From assembly GCF_000426245.1 (NCBI RefSeq), contig NZ_AUEZ01000002.1, positions 186,001-250,000 of the forward strand: 64,000 nt of DNA, in the 5' to 3' direction. Shown here in pieces: positions 28,427 through 36,376 of this stretch. Position 1 is the stretch's first letter, and each line of letters starts with the position of its first letter. This stretch comes from Bradyrhizobium sp. Ai1a-2. GTDB taxonomy: Bacteria; Pseudomonadota; Alphaproteobacteria; Rhizobiales; Xanthobacteraceae. A program made the translations under genes and the position numbers. The notes beneath the pieces were generated by a model, which was given only the letters and a program-made list of their open reading frames with translations, had not been told where the DNA came from and did not search any database.

Positions 28427-31400
28427 CTAATTCTGCGCCGCCGGACGCGATGGCGGATTGGCGACCTGTGGCGTCAGTGCAAGCGGCGGACGCGGTTTTG
28501 GTTTCGCTCCGCCCGGCAAGGGCTTGACCTCGATCGGCGGCGGCAATGGGGCGAGTTGCGGCTGGCTCGCGACCGACGCCGGTGGATTGGCGGCTGGCGC
28601 GCTGGCCGGAGGCTGTGCCAGCGGCGGCCGCGGTGCGCTCGTTTTCGCCTTTTGCGCTCCCTTGCGCGGATCGCGGCCCGGGATCGGCACATCCGTTGAC
28701 GCCGGCGGGATCGCCGCGCTCGCATCCGGCACTTCCGCCGGCTCCTGCGGCGGGATCAGCGGCGGCGTCGGCTGGAACGTTGGAGGCGGCTCGCCGCGCT
28801 CAATCGCATCCAATCGCCTGGTCTCGCGGTCGATCGCGCGCACCGCAAGCCAGGACGACAGCGCCGCGACATCGACGCTGCGGGTCAGCTCGTCCGGTGT
28901 GCCCACTGCGAACAACTGGATTTCCGGCCGGCTCGCCGCGGTGATCGCGGTCGGCACCAGCACAGCGCGGATGTCGGCCTGGTCGGCCGGAATGTCGTAG
29001 CCGCCGGAGATGGTGGCGTTGACGCCGTTGGCCGCGAGGGTGGTGGCGCCGACACGGATCCGCCCGTCGCGGATGTTGAATGGGATCTGGGCTGAGGCGA
29101 CCGACAGCACACCATTTGCGAGCGCCGACTCGACGATCTGCTTCAACCGCGCGTCATCAGCGACCTGCCCGTTCTCGCTGGCGCGGATCGCAATGTCGAA
29201 AGCACGCGGATCGAGGCCGGCGATGCGCGCACCTTCCAGCGTGACCGTGCCGCTGCCGGACAGCGCGCCGGTCAGCGCCGCCGCGCTGCGGCCCTGGCTC
29301 ATCAGCGTCATCTGCAAGGAGGCGCGCCCCTTGGGCATGCTGAGATTTCGGTAGCGCAGCGCCGTGCCATCGACGCCGCTAAGCTGCACGCTTCCATTCA
29401 CGGTGATGCCGTTTGCACCCGGCCTTGCATCGATGGCGCCGCTGAGATCGCCGCCGCCGATCTTGCCCTTCAGGGCGTCGAAGGTCAGCGTCTGGCCATC
29501 GCTCTTGATCGTGCCGCTCACCGGCTGCAATTCGATGCCCCCAGGCAGCGCGCCGCGCAATGCCTGGAATGCGATGTTGCCGCGCCAGCCCTTGAGCACG
29601 CCGCCACCGAGCGGCTCGGCCGGATCACGCCCGCCGGCGCCGACAGCGAACGCGAACACCGGTGCGAGCGTGACCTGGTCGAGCCCGATCTCACCTTCGA
29701 TGTTCTTCTCATCCCCCAAGGCGAGCGCGACCCGGCCACGCAGCCGCGAGCCGCCGACGATGCTGTCGAGATCGTCGAACGAGAGCTTGTTGCCGGCAAG
29801 CGATACGCGCGACGACAGGCGGACGCCGTCCACCGCCGTGTCCGACGGCTTGAGATCGAGCAGCGGACTGATGTCGGCGCTCCTGACCCGCAGATTGATG
29901 CTGGCCTTCTTCGCCTCGTCCCATGGCTCGACAGAGCCTTCAGCGTCCGCGTCAAGCCCCGCGCCCCAGATCCTCGCCTTCAGCCGCAACGGCGCGCGCC
30001 AGGCGCCATTAACTGAGCCTTCGAACTGGGCGGGGCCGTCGCCAACCGCGATGATGCGATCGAGGCTGAGCAGCGCGAGCATTGCACGCCCCTGCCCGGC
30101 TGAAAATCTGGCGTCGATGCCGAGATCGCTGCGGCTGAGGGCATCGAGGTCGGTGCCGCGGATCGCGGCGACCTGCGGCTTCGCCGTCACCGTGGCGGTG
30201 CCCTTGAGCTGCGGCGCGTCGAGATCGAACGCGGCGCGAAGGCTGCCGCGATCGGCCTGCCCCTTGTCGAGATCAAGCGCGAGCTTCAACCGTGCCGGAC
30301 CGGGGATCGCAGCCAGTGTGTTGAGGCGCGGTGCGGCCGATGGCGCGAACGATGAGACCAGGCCGGTCAACTGGCTGAACGATGCCGCGTTGGCGTTGAG
30401 CGCAAGCTTTCCGGTCGCATTGATGCGATCGAAATTGCCGGTGCCCTCGATCGTCACGTTGTCCGGCTGGCCGATCTTCAGCCGCTCAAGCGAGACCATC
30501 TTCGGTCCATAGCCGAGCTTGGCCTGCAGCGGACGCAGCTCCTGTCCGGCCGAAATCGCGCGCCCGATATCAAGCGAGAGCTGCGCTTCCTCCGGCCATT
30601 CCGCCTGCGGCCCCGCCAGCGAGCGCACGACGGCGGTGGCTGCATCGAGATCCAGCCGGTCGGCCTTCACGTTGGCGTCGACCTTCGCGCCGCTATTGCC
30701 GGTGGGATACGACACCGCGACTCGTCCGGCGATCGCGCCGCCATCGATCTCGGCCTTCATGCTGTCGATGGCAAAACCGCTTGCGGCGACCGTGACGTCA
30801 CCGCGCAGCTTGAGCGGCTTTTGGTTGCGAGAAGGGAGATCGCCGCGGCCCTGCAACCAGACCATCAACGCATCGGGATCGGAAGATTCGACATTGAGCG
30901 CCGCCTTGAAGCTGTCGGACTGGGCGCTTTGCGGACCGGCACCGCTGAGCGAGACGCGCGTGGCGCCCGGTGCGCGGAAGTCGAGCCGCCGCACCGTCCA
31001 GCCCTTGTCGTCGCCGTGAAGCTCGGCCGCGATGTCCTGCAGCGGCCGCCCACCGAGCATGATCTGCTCGGAAGCGAATTCGATCTGCGACGGCAGCGCG
31101 ACGTGTGGAACGCCTGACAGCAGCGCGCGCAGCGCCGGCAGCGCACGAGCCGGTTCGGCGTTGTTGTCCTTGGTGGCAAAGCGGTCGACATCGAGTTGCC
31201 GTGCCGAGAGCGACGCGCGCAGCAGCGGCGAGGCGCCGAAGCGGATATCGCCGGCGCCTGCGAGCTTCAGCGCGCGCTCTTCATTGCCATAGCTGATCTC
31301 GATCTGGTCGAGCCGCGCCGCCGAATAATCCGCCTTGACCCTGGCTCCGACACGCCAGGGCGTCGGCGCGGCGTCATCGTTCTTTGACGCGGGCGGCGAG

Positions 31401-32116
31401 GCCAACGCTACCACGCCTTCGAAGCGCGGCGCGCGGGCCTCGAAGGTGAGCACGCCATCGAGGTCGGCCGACAGCGGGCGCTGGCCGGGGTCGATGTTGA
31501 CATGCACGCGGGTGCCGTTGCCATCGGCGCTCTGGCCGGAGGAAATCCGGAACGGATAGCGGGAGCCGTCGAATGTGAAATTGCCGTCACCACGGATTGC
31601 GCCGGCAAGCGAGCGGACGTCGCCGCTGAAGGCGATGTCGCGCAGTTCCAGCGTGCTGCGGCTCGCGGCATCATGCAGGGCGATGCGACCGGTGAGGTTG
31701 ACGCGATCGATCGCAAGCGAGGCGAAGTCGAAGCTGCCCTGCGAGGCCGGCCAGTCGATCCGTCCCTTCTGGTCGAGACCGAGATCGAGTGACATGCCAT
31801 TGATCGTGAGCTCGGTCGCGCGCCACTCTCCACGCATCAGCGAGCCCAGGCTGAACTCGACATCGAGCTTGTCGGCCCGGATCTTGCCGCGATCGTTGTC
31901 GCCGCCGACCACGGCCGAGCGCAGCCGAAGCTGCGGCGCCGGCAGCAGCCGCGCGTCTAGCTCGCCGCCGATGCGCACGGGCGCGCCGATGATTCGCGTC
32001 GCCTCTGCCTCGAATTGCGGACGGAACTGGTTCCAGTCAATGAAGTACGGTCCGACCAGCGCGGCGATCAGCGCAAGAATGAACGCGATTGCCAGGCCGA
32101 GCAGCGTCGTCTGCAC
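28427..32116 (-). CDS. AsmA family protein (very long, 1229 aa)
   Basis: A bridge-type envelope protein: AsmA/TamB/YhdP-like proteins are anchored in the inner membrane and span the periplasm, and several are implicated in phospholipid transport to the outer membrane. A single N-terminal membrane helix (LLGLAIAFILALIAALVGPY) is followed by the AsmA domain start FIDWNQFRPQFEAEATRIIG. A long beta-rich region follows with repeated LSG/LTG strands, including late NGVNATISGGYDIPADQADI, typical of the AsmA_2 C-terminal domain. The last about 120 residues are proline-rich and low-complexity. It is monocistronic between a repeat and the P450 gene. Confidence 0.9.
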   Translation of the reverse strand: MQTTLLGLAIAFILALIAALVGPYFIDWNQFRPQFEAEATRIIGAPVRIGGELDARLLPAPQLRLRSAVVGGDNDRGKIRADKLDVEFSLGSLMRGEWRATELTINGMSLDLGLDQKGRIDWPASQGSFDFASLAIDRVNLTGRIALHDAASRSTLELRDIAFSGDVRSLAGAIRGDGNFTFDGSRYPFRISSGQSADGNGTRVHVNIDPGQRPLSADLDGVLTFEARAPRFEGVVALASPPASKNDDAAPTPWRVGARVKADYSAARLDQIEISYGNEERALKLAGAGDIRFGASPLLRASLSARQLDVDRFATKDNNAEPARALPALRALLSGVPHVALPSQIEFASEQIMLGGRPLQDIAAELHGDDKGWTVRRLDFRAPGATRVSLSGAGPQSAQSDSFKAALNVESSDPDALMVWLQGRGDLPSRNQKPLKLRGDVTVAASGFAIDSMKAEIDGGAIAGRVAVSYPTGNSGAKVDANVKADRLDLDAATAVVRSLAGPQAEWPEEAQLSLDIGRAISAGQELRPLQAKLGYGPKMVSLERLKIGQPDNVTIEGTGNFDRINATGKLALNANAASFSQLTGLVSSFAPSAAPRLNTLAAIPGPARLKLALDLDKGQADRGSLRAAFDLDAPQLKGTATVTAKPQVAAIRGTDLDALSRSDLGIDARFSAGQGRAMLALLSLDRIIAVGDGPAQFEGSVNGAWRAPLRLKARIWGAGLDADAEGSVEPWDEAKKASINLRVRSADISPLLDLKPSDTAVDGVRLSSRVSLAGNKLSFDDLDSIVGGSRLRGRVALALGDEKNIEGEIGLDQVTLAPVFAFAVGAGGRDPAEPLGGGVLKGWRGNIAFQALRGALPGGIELQPVSGTIKSDGQTLTFDALKGKIGGGDLSGAIDARPGANGITVNGSVQLSGVDGTALRYRNLSMPKGRASLQMTLMSQGRSAAALTGALSGSGTVTLEGARIAGLDPRAFDIAIRASENGQVADDARLKQIVESALANGVLSVASAQIPFNIRDGRIRVGATTLAANGVNATISGGYDIPADQADIRAVLVPTAITAASRPEIQLFAVGTPDELTRSVDVAALSSWLAVRAIDRETRRLDAIERGEPPPTFQPTPPLIPPQEPAEVPDASAAIPPASTDVPIPGRDPRKGAQKAKTSAPRPPLAQPPASAPAANPPASVASQPQLAPLPPPIEVKPLPGGAKPKPRPPLALTPQVANPPSRPAAQN

Positions 32117-32245
32117 GGTGTCTCCCTTTGAGCCCCGCCCCGGCGCACGTGGCCAATACAGCGCCGGAGCAGCCCAATATATAGAGACAAGTATGGCGAA
32201 GTCACAGCGGTATCACACTGCGGCCGCTGGCGAGGATCGAGAACG

Positions 32246-33475
32246 TTACCAGCTCGCCGGCAGGCGCTTCAGGCCCCGCAGCACGAAGGTCGGCCGCCAC
32301 TCCGGATTTTCCGCGTCATCCAGCCGCAGGTCCGGCAGGCGGCGGAGCAGCGTCGAGATCGCGATCTCGGCCTCGATTCGCGCCAATTGGGCGCCGAGAC
32401 AGAAATGGATGCCGCCCCCAAAGGACATCGGTTTCACATTGGGACGCGTGATGTCGAGCCGCTCCGGATGGTCGGGATAGACAGCCGGATCGTGGTTGGC
32501 CGAGCCCAGCAGGCACAGCACGGCCTCGCCCTTGGGTATGCGCTTGCCGCAGAGATCGATGTCCTCCAGGGCCGCGCGTCCGGTCATTTGCACGGAGGAA
32601 TCATAGCGCAGGAATTCCTCGATGGCGTTGGTGATCAGGCCGGGATTTGCCTTGAGCAGCGCGAGCTGGTCTGGGTTGCGGTGGAGCGCGAGCAGGCCGT
32701 TGCCGATCAGGTTGACGGTCGTCTCGTGTCCGGCCCCGAACAGAAGGATGATGTTGGCGGTCAGCTCTTCATTGCTGAGCTTGTGGCCGTCCTCCTCGGC
32801 CTGCACGAGCTGTGTCGTCAGGTCATCGCCGGGCTGCTTCCGCCGCAACTCGAACAGCTGCTGGAAGTACATTTGCGACATCATGGTTCTGGCGTTGCCC
32901 TGCTTGATCTCCTCCGCCGACAACGGCACCGGTTCGAGGATGCGCCCGCTGTCGCGCGCGCCGGTATAAAACGTATCGCGATGCTCCTCGGGGATTCCGA
33001 GCATGTCGCAGATCACCGTCACCGGCAGGCGGAACGCAAAGTCCTCGATCAGGTCCATCCTGCCCTGCGGGATGACACGATCGAGCGTCTGATCGACGAT
33101 TTCCTGAATCCGCGGCCGCATGTCCTCGACCCGGCGCGCCGTGAATGCCTTCACCACAAGGCCGCGCAGGCGGGTGTGATCGGGCGGATCCTGCTGCAGC
33201 ATCATTTGGCTCATGCTGCGGAAGACCGGGTCCTCCATGGCCTTTGGCCCGTAGCGGCGTATGGCGCGGCCGGCATAGTCCTTGCCAAAGTGCTTGTCGC
33301 GCAACACGAAGCTCACCTCCGCCTGACGGCTCGCGACGAAAGCGCCGAACGGCGTGACATGCATCGGGTCCTCGGTGCGCAGCCGCTCGTAATGGGGATA
33401 GGGGTTGCGGATGAATTCCGGCGCCAGGGGATTGAACAACGGATCGTTGTTCGCCGGCCGAACTTGCTCATTCAT
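32246..33475 (-). CDS. cytochrome P450
   Basis: A 409-residue soluble bacterial P450. The heme-binding loop FGGGIHFCLGAQLARIEAEI places the ligand Cys at 359. The I-helix oxygen-activation motif is LLFGAGHETTVN, and the K-helix ExxR lies in IEEFLRYDSSVQMTGRAAL. Start ATG 33475 (MNEQVRPANNDPLFNPLAPE), with GAGG upstream. No ferredoxin or reductase gene is adjacent. It is divergent from a TetR-type regulator across a 139-bp region with a perfect 13-bp palindrome, which suggests ligand-induced expression, perhaps by its substrate. The substrate is unknown. Confidence 0.94.
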   Translation of the reverse strand: MNEQVRPANNDPLFNPLAPEFIRNPYPHYERLRTEDPMHVTPFGAFVASRQAEVSFVLRDKHFGKDYAGRAIRRYGPKAMEDPVFRSMSQMMLQQDPPDHTRLRGLVVKAFTARRVEDMRPRIQEIVDQTLDRVIPQGRMDLIEDFAFRLPVTVICDMLGIPEEHRDTFYTGARDSGRILEPVPLSAEEIKQGNARTMMSQMYFQQLFELRRKQPGDDLTTQLVQAEEDGHKLSNEELTANIILLFGAGHETTVNLIGNGLLALHRNPDQLALLKANPGLITNAIEEFLRYDSSVQMTGRAALEDIDLCGKRIPKGEAVLCLLGSANHDPAVYPDHPERLDITRPNVKPMSFGGGIHFCLGAQLARIEAEIAISTLLRRLPDLRLDDAENPEWRPTFVLRGLKRLPASW

Positions 33476-33563
33476 GGTGACCTCGATCGGTTGTCGCGTT
33501 GAGACAATCTTACGTTGAACGCTACCGGCCGACAACCCGGACGACCAGGCGCTTCCATCCCCC

Positions 33564-33593
33564 GCAACTCGATACACTCTTGTATCGAGTTGC
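33564..33593. promoter_or_regulatory. 13-bp perfect inverted repeat, likely TetR-family operator
   Basis: GCAACTCGATACA (33564-33576), a 4-nt CTCT spacer, then TGTATCGAGTTGC (33581-33593). It lies 22 bp before the tetR start and about 90 bp before the P450 start. Size and symmetry match operators bound by TetR-family dimers, so autoregulation together with P450 control is expected. Confidence 0.75.
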
Positions 33594-33614
33594 ATTGTGG
33601 CCTAAACAGGGCCG

Positions 33615-34247
33615 ATGTCAAGAGTTCGGACCAGACCGACCAGGGACGACACCTGCGAAAAGCTGTTCGAGGCGGCGGCGCGCGTGTTCGAGGAACAGGG
33701 CATCGGCGGCGCCAGCATCGAGGCGATCGCGGCCGCCGCCGGTTTCACGCGCGGGGCGTTCTATTCGAACTTCAAGAGCAAGGAAGAACTCATCTTCGCG
33801 ATGCTCGAGGACCATGTCGAGCAAACTATCCGGCGCAACCTCGATCTGCTTTCCCGGCACGGTAGTCTTGCCGACTTCATCGATGCGCTGAAGAGCATGG
33901 ATCGCACCAGGCAGGATCCGCTCGGCCGCTCGCCGCTTCTGCACATGGAGATGATCCTGTTCGTTGCGCGCGCGGAGAAGCGCCGGCCCGAACTTGCAAA
34001 GCGCCTGCGCGCCCGGCGCAAGCTGGTCACCGAGATCATCGAGACCGCGCGGAAGAGCAACGGCAGGAACGGCCGGCTGGATGCGGCATGGACCGCCGCA
34101 ATCGTGCTGGCGCTCGAGGACGGCTTTCGCCTGCACCGCCTGATCGATCCGGAGACCACGCCGGCCGACAGCTTCCTGCGCGCGATCGGCGACCTGCAGC
34201 GCGCGATCGGCAACGCCGACCGCTCCGTAGCCCCGGTGGAGCGCTAG
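33615..34247 (+). CDS. TetR/AcrR-family transcriptional regulator
   Basis: A 210-residue regulator starting MSRVRTRPTRDDTCEKLFEA. The N-terminal HTH domain is canonical: ARVFEEQGIGGASIEAIAAA, then AGFTRGAFYSNFKSKEELIF (about 19-61). The C-terminal ligand domain is helical and not diagnostic, with no close clue to the inducer. Its divergent position with a long palindrome in between makes it the presumptive repressor of the P450 gene. Confidence 0.93.
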   Translation: MSRVRTRPTRDDTCEKLFEAAARVFEEQGIGGASIEAIAAAAGFTRGAFYSNFKSKEELIFAMLEDHVEQTIRRNLDLLSRHGSLADFIDALKSMDRTRQDPLGRSPLLHMEMILFVARAEKRRPELAKRLRARRKLVTEIIETARKSNGRNGRLDAAWTAAIVLALEDGFRLHRLIDPETTPADSFLRAIGDLQRAIGNADRSVAPVER

Positions 34248-34250
34248 CCC

Positions 34251-34343
34251 CGTAGCCCGGGTGGAGCGAACGCGTAACCCGGGATACCTGCATCGGCGCT
34301 TGCGAGTGGCCCCGGGTTACGCTGACGCTTCACCCGGGCTACG
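34251..34343. repeat. CGTAGCCCGG palindromic repeat, copy 4, containing the end of the MFS gene
   Basis: CGTAGCCCGGGTG on the left and CACCCGGGCTACG on the right, with CGTAACCCGGG and CCCGGGTTACG inside. It begins 3 bp after the tetR stop. The stop codon of the MFS gene (TAA, 34317-34319) and its last few codons lie in the right arm, so the repeat has become coding at this end. Confidence 0.8.
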
Positions 34344-35630
34344 GGGCTGCAACGTGTGCAGACGCCCTGCTACCGCACGGACTTTTCCGGGCGCGGCCTG
34401 CCAGATCGCGAATGCGGACAATGCGCTCACGGCAATGCTGATCGCGAACGCCGCCGTGTAGCTGCCGGTGAAATCATACAATAGCCCCGTCGCCCACGGG
34501 CCCGCGGCACCGCCCGCGAGCGCGGCCAGCATGATGGTGCCGAAGATGCTGCCGTAGTGCCTGCCCTGGAAGATCTCGACCACGACCGGCCCCATCACCG
34601 AGGTCAGGCCGTAACCGAGCGCGCCTTGCGTGAACACCATCAGATAGACCAGCGGCAACGAAGGCGCGTATTTCAGCGCCACCAGGCTCGCAAAGCAGAT
34701 TGCAAAGCCGACGCAGCTGATCGCCCACACCGCTTCGCGCCCGATCCGGTCGGAGAGATGGCCAAGCCAGATCTGGCCGGGAATGCCGAGCAGGCTGACG
34801 ACGCCGAGTGACCACACCGCGACATTCGGGCTGAAGCCGATGTCGAGCAGGAATTTCGTCTGATGCACCTGCACCGCGTACCAGATGTAAAGGCCGCAGA
34901 AATAGCCGAGCGCGATCCACCAGAAGCGCGCGGTGCGGAGCGCCAGAGACAGCGTCCAGTCGGTGCCGGCCCAGACGGGATCAACGATGTTCGATACTGG
35001 TTTCGCCGAAGTGGCGGTCGGCGCAGCGTCGCCGTCGGGCAGCAGCCCGATATCCTCGGGACGTTTTCGCAGCAATAGATTGATCGGTGCGAGCACGACC
35101 AGCACGAGGATTCCGATCGCGGTGCAGGCAGTGCGCCAGCCGGTCTGCTCGATCATGTGCTGCACCCACGGCAGCAATGTCACCGAGCCGATGCCGACGC
35201 CGGCGAAGGCGATCCCGATCGCCAGTCCGCGGCGGCGGAAGAACCAGTTCGGCAGGAAAAACGATTGGCCGGAATAGCCGAGACAGACGCTGCCCGCGCC
35301 AACGAGAACGCCGATGCTGAGATAGAGGTGCCAGGGCTGCGTCGTCAGCGGCGCCAGCAGAAAGCCTGCGCCCATCAGCACGACGCCGAGTTCCATCACC
35401 GCGCGCGGTCCGGCGCGATCCATCAAGCGGCCGATCAGCGGACTGGCGACGCCGGAGGCCACGAATCCGAACGAGAACGCACCGGCGGTGACGCCGCGCT
35501 CCCAACCGAACTCGCCAAGGATCGGTGGATAGAACAGCGAGAAGGCGGTGCGCGCATTCACGCCGATCGCCATGGTGACGAAGGTCACCGCAATGATGAT
35601 CCAGCCGTAGAAGAAGGGAAGCCGCATCAA
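34317..35630 (-). CDS. MFS transporter (oxalate/monocarboxylate-like)
   Basis: A 437-residue inner-membrane transporter with twelve predicted helices, starting MMRLPFFYGWIIIAVTFVTM. The helix 2-3 loop has GRLMDRAGPRAVMELG and the second half has GHLSDRIGREAVWAISCVGF, the two MFS motif-A copies. The FYGWIIIAV start and overall pattern resemble the oxalate/formate-monocarboxylate group. Its ATG overlaps the TGA of livF (ATGA, 35627-35630), so it is the last gene of a branched-chain-amino-acid-type ABC operon, an unusual partner. The last residues (QPRSPGEASA) come from a palindromic repeat. Confidence 0.9.
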   Translation of the reverse strand: MMRLPFFYGWIIIAVTFVTMAIGVNARTAFSLFYPPILGEFGWERGVTAGAFSFGFVASGVASPLIGRLMDRAGPRAVMELGVVLMGAGFLLAPLTTQPWHLYLSIGVLVGAGSVCLGYSGQSFFLPNWFFRRRGLAIGIAFAGVGIGSVTLLPWVQHMIEQTGWRTACTAIGILVLVVLAPINLLLRKRPEDIGLLPDGDAAPTATSAKPVSNIVDPVWAGTDWTLSLALRTARFWWIALGYFCGLYIWYAVQVHQTKFLLDIGFSPNVAVWSLGVVSLLGIPGQIWLGHLSDRIGREAVWAISCVGFAICFASLVALKYAPSLPLVYLMVFTQGALGYGLTSVMGPVVVEIFQGRHYGSIFGTIMLAALAGGAAGPWATGLLYDFTGSYTAAFAISIAVSALSAFAIWQAAPGKVRAVAGRLHTLQPRSPGEASA

Positions 35631-36376
35631 GGGGTCACCAGCGCGTGGCTCTCATGGCCGAAATAGGCGCGCTCCAGCCGCTGCGCCAGATTGCTCTCGT
35701 CGGTCGATGCTTCCAGCACGATATTTCCCTGCACCAGCGCGTAGACGCGGTCCGCCGTCGCCAACGCCTTCTCCAGCAATTGCTCGACCAGCAATACCGC
35801 GGTGCCCTGCGCGCGCAAGCGGCCGATGACGTTGAGCACCCGATCGACCAGCACCGGCGAGAGGCCGGCCGATGGCTCGTCGAGCATCAACAGCCGCGGG
35901 CGTCGCACGAGGCCTTGCGCGACGGTGAGCATCTGCTGTTGTCCGCCCGACAGCGCGCCGCCGCGCTCGTGACGCTTCTCGGCGATCTCGGGGAAATACG
36001 CCAGGGCTTCCTCGACGCGCTCTGCACGCTCGGCGCGCGGCACGTCGTAGCCTGCAAGCAGGAGATTGTCGGTGACGGAAATCTGCGTGAACACGCGATG
36101 TCCCTCGATCACATGGACCAGGCCGGCACGCGCGGCATCCCGCGGCGTCGCGTTGGTCATGTCGCGGCCGTCGAAGCGCACCTGTCCCGCCGTCACCGGC
36201 AGCAATCCGGACAGCGCGCGCAGCATCGTGGTCTTGCCGGCGCCATTCGGCCCGAGCAGCGCCACCACCTCGCCGGCAGCGACCTGGAAATCGATGCCAT
36301 GAAGCACGCGGATCTTGCCGTAGCCGGACTCCAGCGCGCGCACGGAGAGCAGAGGTTCAGCCGCCGAGGTAAGCAC
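35627..36376 (-). CDS. livF: HAAT-family ABC transporter ATP-binding protein, LivF-like
   Basis: A 249-residue ATPase. Walker [10 protein letters not shown], signature LSGGQQQMLTVAQGL and Walker B LLMLDEPSAGLSP are intact, and the start LLSVRALESGYGKIRVLHGI fits LivF. It pairs with the LivG domain of the fused gene upstream to power uptake. Its start overlaps the end of livMG by 20 bp, and its stop overlaps the MFS gene by 4 bp. HAAT systems carry branched-chain or other amino acids, but also urea, amides and aromatic acids, so the substrate is open. Confidence 0.93.
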   Translation of the reverse strand: MLTSAAEPLLSVRALESGYGKIRVLHGIDFQVAAGEVVALLGPNGAGKTTMLRALSGLLPVTAGQVRFDGRDMTNATPRDAARAGLVHVIEGHRVFTQISVTDNLLLAGYDVPRAERAERVEEALAYFPEIAEKRHERGGALSGGQQQMLTVAQGLVRRPRLLMLDEPSAGLSPVLVDRVLNVIGRLRAQGTAVLLVEQLLEKALATADRVYALVQGNIVLEASTDESNLAQRLERAYFGHESHALVTP

